From positions 27,908 through 91,907 of the forward strand of contig DASZUG010000023.1 of assembly GCA_035547755.1 (NCBI GenBank): a DNA stretch of 64,000 bases. The letters run 5' to 3'. The DNA is from Mesorhizobium_L sp035547755. GTDB taxonomy: Bacteria > Pseudomonadota > Alphaproteobacteria > Rhizobiales > Rhizobiaceae. Shown here piece by piece: positions 41,614 to 49,557 of the stretch. Both the position numbers and the translations under genes were made by a program. The stretch's first letter is position 1. Each line of letters starts with the position of its first letter. The notes beneath the pieces are model-generated. The model did not search any database. It saw nothing but the letters and a program-made list of their open reading frames with translations, and was not told where the DNA came from.

Positions 41614-42557
41614 AAGCGCTGTGGCTTGTCCTCGTCCTGCTGGCGCTGGTCGCTTTGGCCGCGCTTCCCTGGTACGGGTCGGACGTGCTCATCCAGTTCG
41701 GCATCAGCACGCTGCTGCTCGCCGTCCTGGCGCAAGGCTGGAACATCATCGGCGGCTATACCGGCTATGCTTCCTTCGGCAATTCGGTGTTCTACGGCCT
41801 CGGCGCCTATGGCGTCGCGATCGCGATGGTGCAGTGGAACCTCTCCTTCGGCTTCGGCATGGCTTTTGGCGTCGTGCTGGCTGTCGTCTTCGCCTTCCTG
41901 CTCGGCATTCCAGTGCTGCGCCTGAAGGGACATTATTTCGCTATCGCCACGCTGGCGCTGGCACAGGTGATGGCGGCGATCGTTTCTAACATTCCGCTCG
42001 CGGGCCAGAATATCGGGCTGGTGCTGCCGCCGCTCAACAATGACCGGCTCTTCTACGAATTGTCGCTCGGGCTGCTCGTGCTCGCCACGCTCACCGTTTT
42101 CTGGTTGACGCGCAGAAAATTCGGCTTCGGTCTGATCGCCATCCGCGAAAACGAGGAAGGGGCTGCCGTCATGGGCGTCAATACGACGCTCTACAAGGTG
42201 CTGGCTTTCGCGTTGTCGGGCATTTTCACCGCGCTCGCCGGCGGCATCCACGCCTATTGGATCACCTTCCTCGATCCCGAGAGCGCCTTCGACATCAGTC
42301 TCAATGTCAAGATGATCATCATGGCTGTTTTCGGTGGGCCCGGAACCATCCTCGGACCGGTGGTGGGCGCCTTCGTCCTCTCCGCGATCTCGGAAGTGCT
42401 GTCGAGCGAAGTCACCAGCATCGCCGGCCTGTTCTTCGGCGTCGTGGTCGTGGCCGCGGTGGTGCTGATGCCGCGCGGCGTCGCCGACGTCATCCGCCGC
42501 TTCCGCTCCAGCGGCTGGCGTTATTTCGCCGAGAACATCAAGGCGCACCGGCTATGA
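41610..42557 (+). CDS. Branched-chain amino acid ABC transporter permease (LivM-type)
   Basis: A 315-residue permease with about nine to ten spans; the NIIGGYTGYASFGNSVFYGLGAYGVA and GFGLIAIRENEEGAAVMGVNTTLYK segments are LivM signatures, the latter being the cytoplasmic coupling loop. It overlaps the LivH-type gene by 4 bases and ends in ATGA shared with the LivG-type gene. Part of the same cassette. Confidence 0.88.
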   Translation: MKALWLVLVLLALVALAALPWYGSDVLIQFGISTLLLAVLAQGWNIIGGYTGYASFGNSVFYGLGAYGVAIAMVQWNLSFGFGMAFGVVLAVVFAFLLGIPVLRLKGHYFAIATLALAQVMAAIVSNIPLAGQNIGLVLPPLNNDRLFYELSLGLLVLATLTVFWLTRRKFGFGLIAIRENEEGAAVMGVNTTLYKVLAFALSGIFTALAGGIHAYWITFLDPESAFDISLNVKMIIMAVFGGPGTILGPVVGAFVLSAISEVLSSEVTSIAGLFFGVVVVAAVVLMPRGVADVIRRFRSSGWRYFAENIKAHRL

Positions 42558-43288
42558 GCGCGATCCTGGAAGTCTCCCATGTGACCCGGCGCTTCGCCGG
42601 CCTCGTGGCCGTCAACGATGTCAGCTTCACGCTCAACCAGGGCGAAATCCTCGGCGTCATCGGTCCGAACGGCGCCGGCAAGACGACTCTCGTCAGCCTG
42701 ATCAGCGGCACCTTGCCGCCGAGTTCCGGCGAAATCAGCTTCGAGGGCCATCCGATCTCGACGCTTCCGGCCTATCGCCGGGCGCGGCTCGGCATCGGGC
42801 GCACCTTCCAGATCATGCGCCCCTTCCCCGGACTTTCCGTGCTCGACAATGTCGCCGTCGGCGCGCTTTTCGGACAGGGCGGAGGCGAATCCGACCTGAA
42901 GCGGGCGCGCGAAAGGGCGCGCGAGCAACTCGAATTCGTCGGGCTCGCCCGCCATGCCGACCAGCGTGCGGACGAACTCGGAGGGCCGAGCCGCAAGCGC
43001 CTGGAGCTTGCGAAAGCGCTTGCCATGCAGCCGAAATTGCTGCTGTGCGACGAGGTCATGGCCGGGCTCAATCTTGTCGAGATCGACGAGGTGATCGAGG
43101 TGATCCGGAGAGTGCGCGCACAAGGCATCAGCATTCTCGTCATCGAGCATGTCATCAAGGCGATCAAAAGCCTGTCTGACCGGCTATTGGTCATTCACCA
43201 CGGCGAGAAGATCGCCGACGGCGCCCCTGATGCGGTCCTGTCCGACAGCCGCGTCGTCGAAGCCTATCTCGGCCGGAGGCGCGCATGA
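42554..43288 (+). CDS. Branched-chain amino acid ABC transporter ATPase (LivG-type)
   Basis: A 244-residue ATPase. Walker A is GPNGAGKTT and the Q-loop lies in GRTFQIMRPFPG. The signature motif, usually LSYGQQR-like, reads ADELGGPSRKRLELAKALA, and Walker B is LLLCDEVMAGLN, with valine in place of proline after DE. The protein otherwise has full length and the H-loop IEHVIK. These substitutions may be a subfamily trait. Starts with the ATGA overlap from livM and overlaps the LivF-type gene by 4 bases. Confidence 0.85.
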   Translation: MSAILEVSHVTRRFAGLVAVNDVSFTLNQGEILGVIGPNGAGKTTLVSLISGTLPPSSGEISFEGHPISTLPAYRRARLGIGRTFQIMRPFPGLSVLDNVAVGALFGQGGGESDLKRARERAREQLEFVGLARHADQRADELGGPSRKRLELAKALAMQPKLLLCDEVMAGLNLVEIDEVIEVIRRVRAQGISILVIEHVIKAIKSLSDRLLVIHHGEKIADGAPDAVLSDSRVVEAYLGRRRA

Positions 43289-44016
43289 GTACGGCGGGCA
43301 AGGCGAGCGGGCCGCTCCTCACCGTTACCAATCTTAGTGCCGGCTATGGCGGCATGCCGGTGCTGCGCGACGTGTCGCTCGAAGTGCGGCGCGGCGAGAT
43401 CCTGGCGCTGGTCGGCTCGAACGGTGCCGGCAAGACGACGCTGCTTCGCGCGTTGTCGCGCGTGATCGCCTCGAATGGCGGCATCAAGTTCAACGGCCAT
43501 GATCTCACTCCGATGACGCCGGACGAAGTCTTCGGCGCTGGGCTCGTACAGGTGCCGGAGGGGCGGCAGCTCTTCGACCAGATGACGGTCGAGGACAATC
43601 TCCTGATGGGCGCCTATCGCCGCGCCGATCAGGCTTCGGTCAAGGGTGATCTCGACCGCATGTACGGGCTTTTCCCGCGCCTCGGCGAAAGGCGGCGGCA
43701 GATCGCCGGTTCCATGTCGGGCGGCGAACAGCAGATGTGCGCCATGGCGCGCGGCCTGATGGCGAAGCCGCAGCTCCTGATGATTGACGAGATGAGCCTC
43801 GGCCTCGCGCCTGTCATCGTCGAGCAATTGATGGACGTGCTCGCCACGATCCGAGGCGAGGGCGTGACGGTGCTCCTGGTCGAGCAGGACATCCACCTCG
43901 CTCTTTCCGGCGCCGATCGCGGTTATGTCATGGAAACCGGTTCGGTCGTCCATGGCGGCGACGCGAAGGACCTGATCGACGATCCGGCGGTACGCAAAGC
44001 CTATCTCGGACTTTGA
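43285..44016 (+). CDS. Branched-chain amino acid ABC transporter ATPase (LivF-type)
   Basis: A 243-residue ATPase. Walker A GSNGAGKTT, Q-loop in GLVQVPEGRQLF, signature MSGGEQQMCAMARGL, Walker B LLMIDEMSLGLAP and H-loop in VEQDIH are all intact. LivF pairs with LivG below the two permeases. It is the last gene of the five-gene cassette, and no clear terminator follows before the convergent DUF1850 gene. Confidence 0.88.
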   Translation: MSTAGKASGPLLTVTNLSAGYGGMPVLRDVSLEVRRGEILALVGSNGAGKTTLLRALSRVIASNGGIKFNGHDLTPMTPDEVFGAGLVQVPEGRQLFDQMTVEDNLLMGAYRRADQASVKGDLDRMYGLFPRLGERRRQIAGSMSGGEQQMCAMARGLMAKPQLLMIDEMSLGLAPVIVEQLMDVLATIRGEGVTVLLVEQDIHLALSGADRGYVMETGSVVHGGDAKDLIDDPAVRKAYLGL

Positions 44017-44061
44017 TTTTACGTTCTTCGGCGCACGAAACGCGCGAGTGTCGGCGTGGTA

Positions 44062-44439
44062 TCAGTCGCTGTGCTTCGCCGCACAGGGCTCGATCGTGAC
44101 CGCGTCGCCCTGCTTGCTGCCGAGAACCATGCAGGGCTTGCCGGCGGGACAGAGCGACCAGCCGCCGACCGTCGCGCCCGACGAAGCAAGGATCAGCTTG
44201 GGCTGGGTCGGCACGCGCGGCCGGTAATCCCAGCCGCCGTCACGGAAAACGCTGCCCTCCGGCGGGTCCATGCCGGCGCCTGAACCTTCCACGCGGGCTT
44301 CGACGACAAGGAGACCCGCGGGCGTTACCTGCCAATGTTCCGTCCATCTGATCTTCTCGACCGAATGTGTCCATGACAGCGTGAAGGCTGCGGCGGCAAT
44401 GACGAGCGTCTTGCCGCCGACAAGGATGCAGAAACTCAT
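44062..44439 (-). CDS. DUF1850 protein, TRAP accessory
   Basis: A 125-residue protein with an N-terminal hydrophobic segment (about 4-20) and the DUF1850 pattern: FTLSWTHSVEKIRWTEHWQV, GSGAGMDPPEG and the C-terminal strand set. DUF1850 genes regularly accompany TAXI-type TRAP transporters with fused 4TM/12TM permeases, as here. The start overlaps the permease stop by 4 bases. Its exact role is unknown; it is likely an envelope-facing helper. Confidence 0.8.
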   Translation of the reverse strand: MSFCILVGGKTLVIAAAAFTLSWTHSVEKIRWTEHWQVTPAGLLVVEARVEGSGAGMDPPEGSVFRDGGWDYRPRVPTQPKLILASSGATVGGWSLCPAGKPCMVLGSKQGDAVTIEPCAAKHSD

Positions 44440-46559
44440 CCGACGGTGCCGGGGTCGAGACGGCGACCGACATTCCTGACGCGATACCAATGCAGCGCGA
44501 AGAAGATGATCGCGAGTGCGAAGCCGATCTGGTCGGAGACCGGCACCGCGGCGATCAGAGAGAAGGACGCGGCCGTCGCCAGAACGCGTTCCCACCAGGT
44601 GAGATGCGCCTTGAGATAGCCGATCACCGCCGTGCCCCAGAGCGCGATGGCGAGCGCCGTCTTGAAGACGATATAGGCGACGGCCGGGTAGAAGCCGATC
44701 GTATCGGCGAGCGCGCCGCCCGGCTGCAGCATCAGAGCCGGCGTATAGACCGCCATGTAGGGAATGACGAAACCGGCGGCGGCGACCTTGATCGCCTCGA
44801 CGGCGATCTTCAAGCCGCTTTCCCTGGCGATCGGCGCTGCGGCGAAGCAGGCGAGCGCCACCGGCGGCGTCAGGTCTGCCATGATGCCGAAATAGAAGAC
44901 GAACATATGGCTGACCAGAAGCGGGATGCCGAGCGCCAGCAGCGCCGGGCCGGCAATGGTCGAGGTGATGATGTAGTTCGGGATCGTCGGGATGCCCATG
45001 CCGAGGATCAGGCAGGTGATCATGGTCAAGATGAGCGAAAGGATGAGGCTCGATCTGCCGATCGAGACAATATAGTCGCCGAAGGTGTTGGCGACGCCGG
45101 TCAGCGTCATGGTGCCGACGATAATGCCGACGATGGCGCAGGCGATGCCCACGGGAAGCGCCGTCTTGGCGCCTTCGGCGAGCGAATCGCGGCAGTCGCG
45201 CAGAGTCTGCATGCCGCCCTTGATGAAGAGATTGACGACGACCAGGACGGCCGCCGCGGCAATGATGATCCAGATGCCGAATTTGAAGAAGCTCGCCGCG
45301 ATCAGGCCAAGGAATACCCAGAAGATGACCCTGAGCGCGTAGTTCGGCAGGCCGAGCGCCACGGAACCGCCGAGAATGAGCAGGGCTGTCATGGTGAAGC
45401 CGATCGTCCCGGCAAAGAGCGGCGTGAAGCCTGAGAAAAGCAGGTAAACCAGCGCCGCCAGCGGCAGGATAAGATACCAGCGTTCCTTCAAGGCCTTGAC
45501 CGGAGAGGGGAGTTGGTTGCGGGGAAGTCCCATCAGACCGGCGCGGCCGGCTTCCAGATGCACGGCCCAGAAGGCGGAGGCGAAATAGAGGATAGCGGGG
45601 ATGATGGCCGCCTTGACGACTTCCTTGTATTCGATACCGAGCGTCTCGGCCATGATGAAGGCAACGGCGCCCATGACCGGCGGCATGATCTGCCCGCCCA
45701 TGGAGGAGGTGGCCTCGACGCCGCCGGCGAAGGCGGCGCGGTAGCCGAAACGCTTCATCAACGGGATGGTGAACTGGCCGACCGTGACGACATTGGCGAC
45801 GCCGGAACCCGAAATCATGCCCATGAAGCCCGAGGAGATGACCGCGACCTTGGCCGGGCCGCCGCGCGCGTGGCCAACCAGTCCCATCGAGACGTCGGTG
45901 AAGAGCCGGATCATGCCGGCACGTTCCAGGAAGGAGCCGAACAGGATGAAGAGGAAGATGTAGGTCGCCGACACGAGTGTCGGGATGCCGTAGATACCCT
46001 CGGTGCCGAAGGCCATGTGGTCGATGACCTGCGAGAAGGGATAGCCGCGTGTGTTGAAGGGCGCCGGCAGATATTGCCCCCACAGGCAGTAGGCGAGGAA
46101 GATACCGCAAATGATCGGCAGCGCCGGCCCCATCAGGGCATAGGTGGCGATGAAAAGGGTAGCGAGCGACAGGACGCCAACGATCGTGTCGATCGGCAAC
46201 GGCTCGCCGGCACGCAGGATCAGCGGCTCATATTCGATGAATTGGTAGAGCCCGACCGCCATGCCAACGATGCCGAGTCCCCAGGCCAGCACGCGAACGC
46301 TCGGACGCGCATGGCGCAATGCCGCCAGAAGCGGAAAGACGAGCAGCATGAGGAAGCCGACATGGACGGACCGGACCACTTGGCTCGGCAGGCCGAGCAG
46401 GCCGGCTGCCGTCAGAAGCTGGAAGACGGAGAAGGCGATCGCGATGCCGAACAGAACCTTCCCTTCCAGTGTCGCCGGAAAGCTTTCCGCAAGCGGATCG
46501 CGGACGGTTGCAGGCGCGCCGTGGGGTGCCTCATCGGCTGGTGTGACGGGCTCGCTCAT
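44436..46559 (-). CDS. TRAP transporter fused permease (4TM/12TM, TAXI type)
   Basis: A 707-residue membrane protein fusing a small DctQ-like part (N-terminal about 180 residues) to a DctM-like part with about 12 spans. Motifs include GLVGHARGGPAKVAVISSGFMGMISGSGVANVVTVGQFTIPLMKRFGY, the TRAP M-subunit loop with its GSG core, and ILGMGIPTIPNYI. It takes up an organic anion with Na+ or H+. The start at 46559 is preceded by GGGAGGAACC. Transcription comes from the TAXI-binding-protein gene upstream. Confidence 0.9.
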   Translation of the reverse strand: MSEPVTPADEAPHGAPATVRDPLAESFPATLEGKVLFGIAIAFSVFQLLTAAGLLGLPSQVVRSVHVGFLMLLVFPLLAALRHARPSVRVLAWGLGIVGMAVGLYQFIEYEPLILRAGEPLPIDTIVGVLSLATLFIATYALMGPALPIICGIFLAYCLWGQYLPAPFNTRGYPFSQVIDHMAFGTEGIYGIPTLVSATYIFLFILFGSFLERAGMIRLFTDVSMGLVGHARGGPAKVAVISSGFMGMISGSGVANVVTVGQFTIPLMKRFGYRAAFAGGVEATSSMGGQIMPPVMGAVAFIMAETLGIEYKEVVKAAIIPAILYFASAFWAVHLEAGRAGLMGLPRNQLPSPVKALKERWYLILPLAALVYLLFSGFTPLFAGTIGFTMTALLILGGSVALGLPNYALRVIFWVFLGLIAASFFKFGIWIIIAAAAVLVVVNLFIKGGMQTLRDCRDSLAEGAKTALPVGIACAIVGIIVGTMTLTGVANTFGDYIVSIGRSSLILSLILTMITCLILGMGIPTIPNYIITSTIAGPALLALGIPLLVSHMFVFYFGIMADLTPPVALACFAAAPIARESGLKIAVEAIKVAAAGFVIPYMAVYTPALMLQPGGALADTIGFYPAVAYIVFKTALAIALWGTAVIGYLKAHLTWWERVLATAASFSLIAAVPVSDQIGFALAIIFFALHWYRVRNVGRRLDPGTVG

Positions 46560-46664
46560 GGTTCCTCCCGGAACAATCTTGTCTGATTGAGAAGCGGGCG
46601 GCGTGGCTGCCACGCCCGCCGCCTTGGCCATTGTTCAGACTCCCCAAGTGAGGAGCCCGTGCCC

Positions 46665-47618
46665 TTATTTCAGGAGCCCTTTTTCCCGGTAATATTTCTC
46701 CGCGCCCGGATGCAGCGGGATCGGCAGGCCCCTGACCGCGTTCTCGATCTTGATGCCCTTGGCGGCCTTGTGCGCTGCGACCAGCCCGGGAAGATTCTCG
46801 AAGAGCTGCTTCGTCATTTGGTAGGCTTCCTCATCGGAGATGTCGGCGCGCGTGACGAGGATATTGGTGATGGCGACCGTCGGCACGTCGGTGCTCTGGC
46901 CGTCATAAGTGCCCGCGGGAATCGTCGCGGCCTGGAAAGGAGCGCCGAGCTTATCGGCGATCTCCGCCGGCACCGAGACGACGGTGATCGGAACCGACGA
47001 GGCAAGATCCTTGATCGAGGCGACGCCGAGGCCCGCTGATTGCAGGGTCGCATCGAGTTGGCGATTCTTGATCAGTTCCACGGACTCGCCGAAGGGCAGA
47101 TATTCGGTCTTGCCGAGATTGTCATAGCTCATGCCGGCCGCCTTGAAGATGGCGCGCGCGTTGAGTTCCGTTCCCGATTTCGCCGCGCCGACCGAAAGCC
47201 GCTTGCCCTTCAGGCTGGCAAGATCGGTGACGCCGGATTCCTTCGAAGCGACGATCTGGATGTAGTTCGGATAGATGGCGGCGATGGCGCGCAGCTTGTC
47301 GAGCTTCTTCTTGAAGCCGGCTTCCTTGTTCCCTGCCCAGGCATCCTTAACCGAATCGCCGAGCGCGAAGGCGATCTCGCCGCGCCCCTGCTGCAGGAGG
47401 TTCAGGTTTTCGACGGAAGCCTTGGTCGCCTGTACCTGTGTGCGGGCGCCAGGGATCTTTTCACCGTAGATTTTCGCCAGCGCGGCGCCGAGCGGGTAGT
47501 AGACACCAGAGGTTCCGCCGGTCAGGACGTTGATGAAGTCGTCCGCCTGAGCCGAGGCGGTTGAAAACCCGGCCGACAGCGCAAACGCCCCGGCGGCGAT
47601 AAAATGAACAAATTTCAT
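46665..47618 (-). CDS. TAXI family TRAP transporter solute-binding protein
   Basis: A 317-residue periplasmic protein with a signal peptide (about 1-25, cut near ASAQA). The mature start FINVLTGGTSGVYYPLGAALAKIY and QATKASVENLNLLQQGRGEIAFALGDS are the TAXI family hallmarks. It is the first gene of the leftward TAXI-permease-DUF1850 operon. A sigma-54 promoter and two palindromes lie upstream (47685-47825), so expression is likely under an enhancer-binding protein. Ligand unknown; relatives bind glutamate or other dicarboxylate-type or amine-type substrates. Confidence 0.88.
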   Translation of the reverse strand: MKFVHFIAAGAFALSAGFSTASAQADDFINVLTGGTSGVYYPLGAALAKIYGEKIPGARTQVQATKASVENLNLLQQGRGEIAFALGDSVKDAWAGNKEAGFKKKLDKLRAIAAIYPNYIQIVASKESGVTDLASLKGKRLSVGAAKSGTELNARAIFKAAGMSYDNLGKTEYLPFGESVELIKNRQLDATLQSAGLGVASIKDLASSVPITVVSVPAEIADKLGAPFQAATIPAGTYDGQSTDVPTVAITNILVTRADISDEEAYQMTKQLFENLPGLVAAHKAAKGIKIENAVRGLPIPLHPGAEKYYREKGLLK

Positions 47619-47647
47619 GGTCGAGAAATCCCTCCCTGTTGCCAATG

Positions 47648-47670
47648 GCCCGGCGGCGACCCCGCCGGGC
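47648..47670 (-). other. GC-rich hairpin at the likely 5' end of the TAXI-TRAP message
   Basis: GCCCGGCGG-N5-CCGCCGGGC is a perfect 9-base stem. If transcription starts about 12 bases after the -12 element (near 47674), the mRNA begins almost directly with this hairpin. It may protect the message from 5' decay or control initiation. Confidence 0.5.
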
Positions 47671-47684
47671 ACGTATTGGCGCTT

Positions 47685-47701
47685 GGCATGTTCCATGCCA
47701 A
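47685..47701 (-). promoter_or_regulatory. Sigma-54 promoter of the TAXI-TRAP operon
   Basis: On the minus strand TTGGCATG-GAAC-ATGCC matches the consensus TTGGCACG-N4-TTGC with exact GG-to-GC spacing; two bases differ. It lies about 75 bases upstream of the TAXI start codon. Confidence 0.7.
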
Positions 47702-47775
47702 ATTGGACGGGAGAAAAAATCCCCTTTCCTGTCAGTGGATTAAATGGTTTTGCTGTACGGGCAGGGAATCTGAAG

Positions 47776-47825
47776 TCGGCGATTTTCCGCCAAAATCCGG
47801 AGATGTTCGGCGGAAATCCGCCGAA
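47776..47825. promoter_or_regulatory. Tandem palindromes, probable enhancer-binding-protein site
   Basis: Site 1 is the perfect palindrome TTCGGCGGAAATCCGCCGAA (47806-47825). Site 2 (47776-47793, TTGGCGGAAAATCGCCGA on the minus strand) is an imperfect copy. The centres are 31 bases apart, three helical turns, and about 90-120 bases upstream of the sigma-54 promoter. The core GCGGAAATCCGC resembles what I recall of DctD binding sites at rhizobial dctA. Confidence 0.65.
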
Positions 47826-47935
47826 GAGCCCGCTGGAAGAAAATTTTTTTGCGAACTGTCGAATCCGGGAGGGGATACCCGTCATCGCATCGGCCGGACA
47901 AATCCGTCCGGCAGCAATGAGAACAGGAGATCAAG

Positions 47936-48289
47936 ATGCGTTACATGTTGCTGATCTACATCAATGAAGGCGACTACCAGGCTGCGTCCAAGGACGCCGC
48001 CACACAGATGACGGCGGCCTATTTTGCCTACACTGATGCGATGAAAGAAGCGGGCGTTTGGCTCGGCGGTGGTCGCCTCAGGCCGACATCGATGGCGACG
48101 AGCGTGCGTTTCCAAGAAAACCAGAAGAAAGTGCTTGATGGACCCTATGCCGACACGAAGGAGCAGCTCGGCGGTTATTATATGATAGAGGCGCCGGATA
48201 TGGATGCGGCGCTCTCCTGGGCCGCACGCTGCCCCGGCGCCCAGCGCGGCACCATCGAAGTGCGGCCGATGTGGGAATATACGGAATAG
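47936..48289 (+). CDS. DGPF/YCII-domain protein
   Basis: A 117-residue protein with the YCII-related fold. The MRYMLLIYINEGDY start and the VLDGPYADTKEQLGGYYMIEAPDMDAAL segment contain the DGPF-type signature. Proteins of this kind are encoded next to ECF42-type sigma factors, which is the case here: the sigma gene starts 1 base after its stop codon. Function unknown; some relatives respond to environmental stress. The gene is divergent from the TAXI-TRAP operon. Confidence 0.85.
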   Translation: MRYMLLIYINEGDYQAASKDAATQMTAAYFAYTDAMKEAGVWLGGGRLRPTSMATSVRFQENQKKVLDGPYADTKEQLGGYYMIEAPDMDAALSWAARCPGAQRGTIEVRPMWEYTE

Positions 48290-48290
48290 A

Positions 48291-49538
48291 ATGCCCATTG
48301 CCGGCGATGGTCGCGCGAAAGTCGCCGCCGAGCAGGCGGCGCGCCAGAGTTATGGCAAGCTCGTCGCCTATCTCGCGGCGCGGACGCGCGATCTTGCCGG
48401 TGCGGAAGATGCGCTTGGCGACGCTTTCGCCGCGGCGCTCGTGGATTGGCCGAAGACCGGAATTCCGGCCAAGCCGGAAGCCTGGCTGCTGACGGTCGCA
48501 CGGCGGCGTATCATCGATGCGGCGAGGCGGACGAAAACGGCTGATGCCGCATCGGATGATCTTCAAATGATCGCGGCGGAGGTCGGCGAGCGTGACGAAA
48601 AGGATATCCCCGATCAGCGCTTGCGGCTGATGTTCGCCTGCGCTCATCCGGCAATCGATCCGCAGATCCGCGCGCCGCTGATGCTGCAGACGGTCCTCGG
48701 CTTCGATGCCGCGACGATCGCATCGGCCTTTCTCATATCGCCCGCGACCATGGCCCAGAGGCTCGTGCGCGCCAAGACACGCATCAGGCATGCGGGAATC
48801 CCGTTTGCCATACCGGAGCGCCCGGATCTTCCCGAACGGCTCGATGCCGTCCTCGAAGCGGTTTACGCGAGTTATGCGGAGGGCTGGGTTGATCCCATGG
48901 GGGCGGAGATGCGCCGCCGGGGCCTATCCGGGGAAGGAATCTGGCTCGGACGATTGCTCGTCCTGCTCATGCCTGAAGAGCCGGAGGCGCTCGGGCTGCT
49001 TGCGCTGATGTTGTTCGCCGAGGCCCGCCGCTCTGCCCGGCGCACCGCGGGCGGCGCCTATGTGCCGCTCGCCGCGCAGGACATCGCTTTGTGGGACGCG
49101 GCCATGATCGAGGAAGCGGAGGCGCTTCTACGAAAGGCGAGCCTGGCCGGAATGATCGGCCGGTACCAGATCGAGGCGGCTATCCAGTCGGCGCATGTGG
49201 CGGGCCGGCGGCGGGAAACGATCGACTGGAACGCGATCGAGATGCTTTACGAGATGCTGGTCTCGCTCACCGGTTCACCGGTTGCCGCGCTCAACCATGC
49301 CGTCGCAGCGGCGGAAGCCCGCGGCGCTCCGGCAGGGCTTGCCCTGCTCGACAACATTTCCGGAGATCGGCGCTTCGTCGATTATCAGCCCTATTGGGCG
49401 GCACGGGCGGAATTGCTCAGGCGAACCGGCGATTCGGCCGGTGCGCATGCTGCATATAGTCGCGCCATCGGACTTGAATCGGATGCCGCGATACGTGCGT
49501 TCCTGCAGGAGCGGCTCGCCTCGCTCACCGGGAAATAG
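48291..49538 (+). CDS. ECF42-type RNA polymerase sigma factor with C-terminal extension
   Basis: A 415-residue protein. Sigma region 2 (about 15-80) has ARTRDLAGAEDALGDAFAAALVDWP and LTVARRRIIDAARR; region 4 (about 120-180) has ATIASAFLISPATMAQRLVRAKTRI. Residues about 190-415 are the DUF6596/TPR-like helical extension found in group ECF42, with motifs AIEMLYEMLVSLTGSPVAALNHAVA. No anti-sigma factor is needed in this group; the extension and the linked DGPF protein are thought to regulate it. The ATG at 48291 was chosen by contact with the upstream gene. Confidence 0.88.
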   Translation: MPIAGDGRAKVAAEQAARQSYGKLVAYLAARTRDLAGAEDALGDAFAAALVDWPKTGIPAKPEAWLLTVARRRIIDAARRTKTADAASDDLQMIAAEVGERDEKDIPDQRLRLMFACAHPAIDPQIRAPLMLQTVLGFDAATIASAFLISPATMAQRLVRAKTRIRHAGIPFAIPERPDLPERLDAVLEAVYASYAEGWVDPMGAEMRRRGLSGEGIWLGRLLVLLMPEEPEALGLLALMLFAEARRSARRTAGGAYVPLAAQDIALWDAAMIEEAEALLRKASLAGMIGRYQIEAAIQSAHVAGRRRETIDWNAIEMLYEMLVSLTGSPVAALNHAVAAAEARGAPAGLALLDNISGDRRFVDYQPYWAARAELLRRTGDSAGAHAAYSRAIGLESDAAIRAFLQERLASLTGK

Positions 49539-49557
49539 CCCTCTTCCACGGATATGC

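Noticed and set aside
44062..46110. 682-codon minus-strand frame over the TRAP permease
   Set aside because: It is another frame of the TRAP gene; only its last 125 codons (44062-44439) code for a real protein (DUF1850).
45513..46586. 357-codon antisense frame over the TRAP permease
   Set aside because: Histidine- and glutamate-rich shadow composition; no motif.
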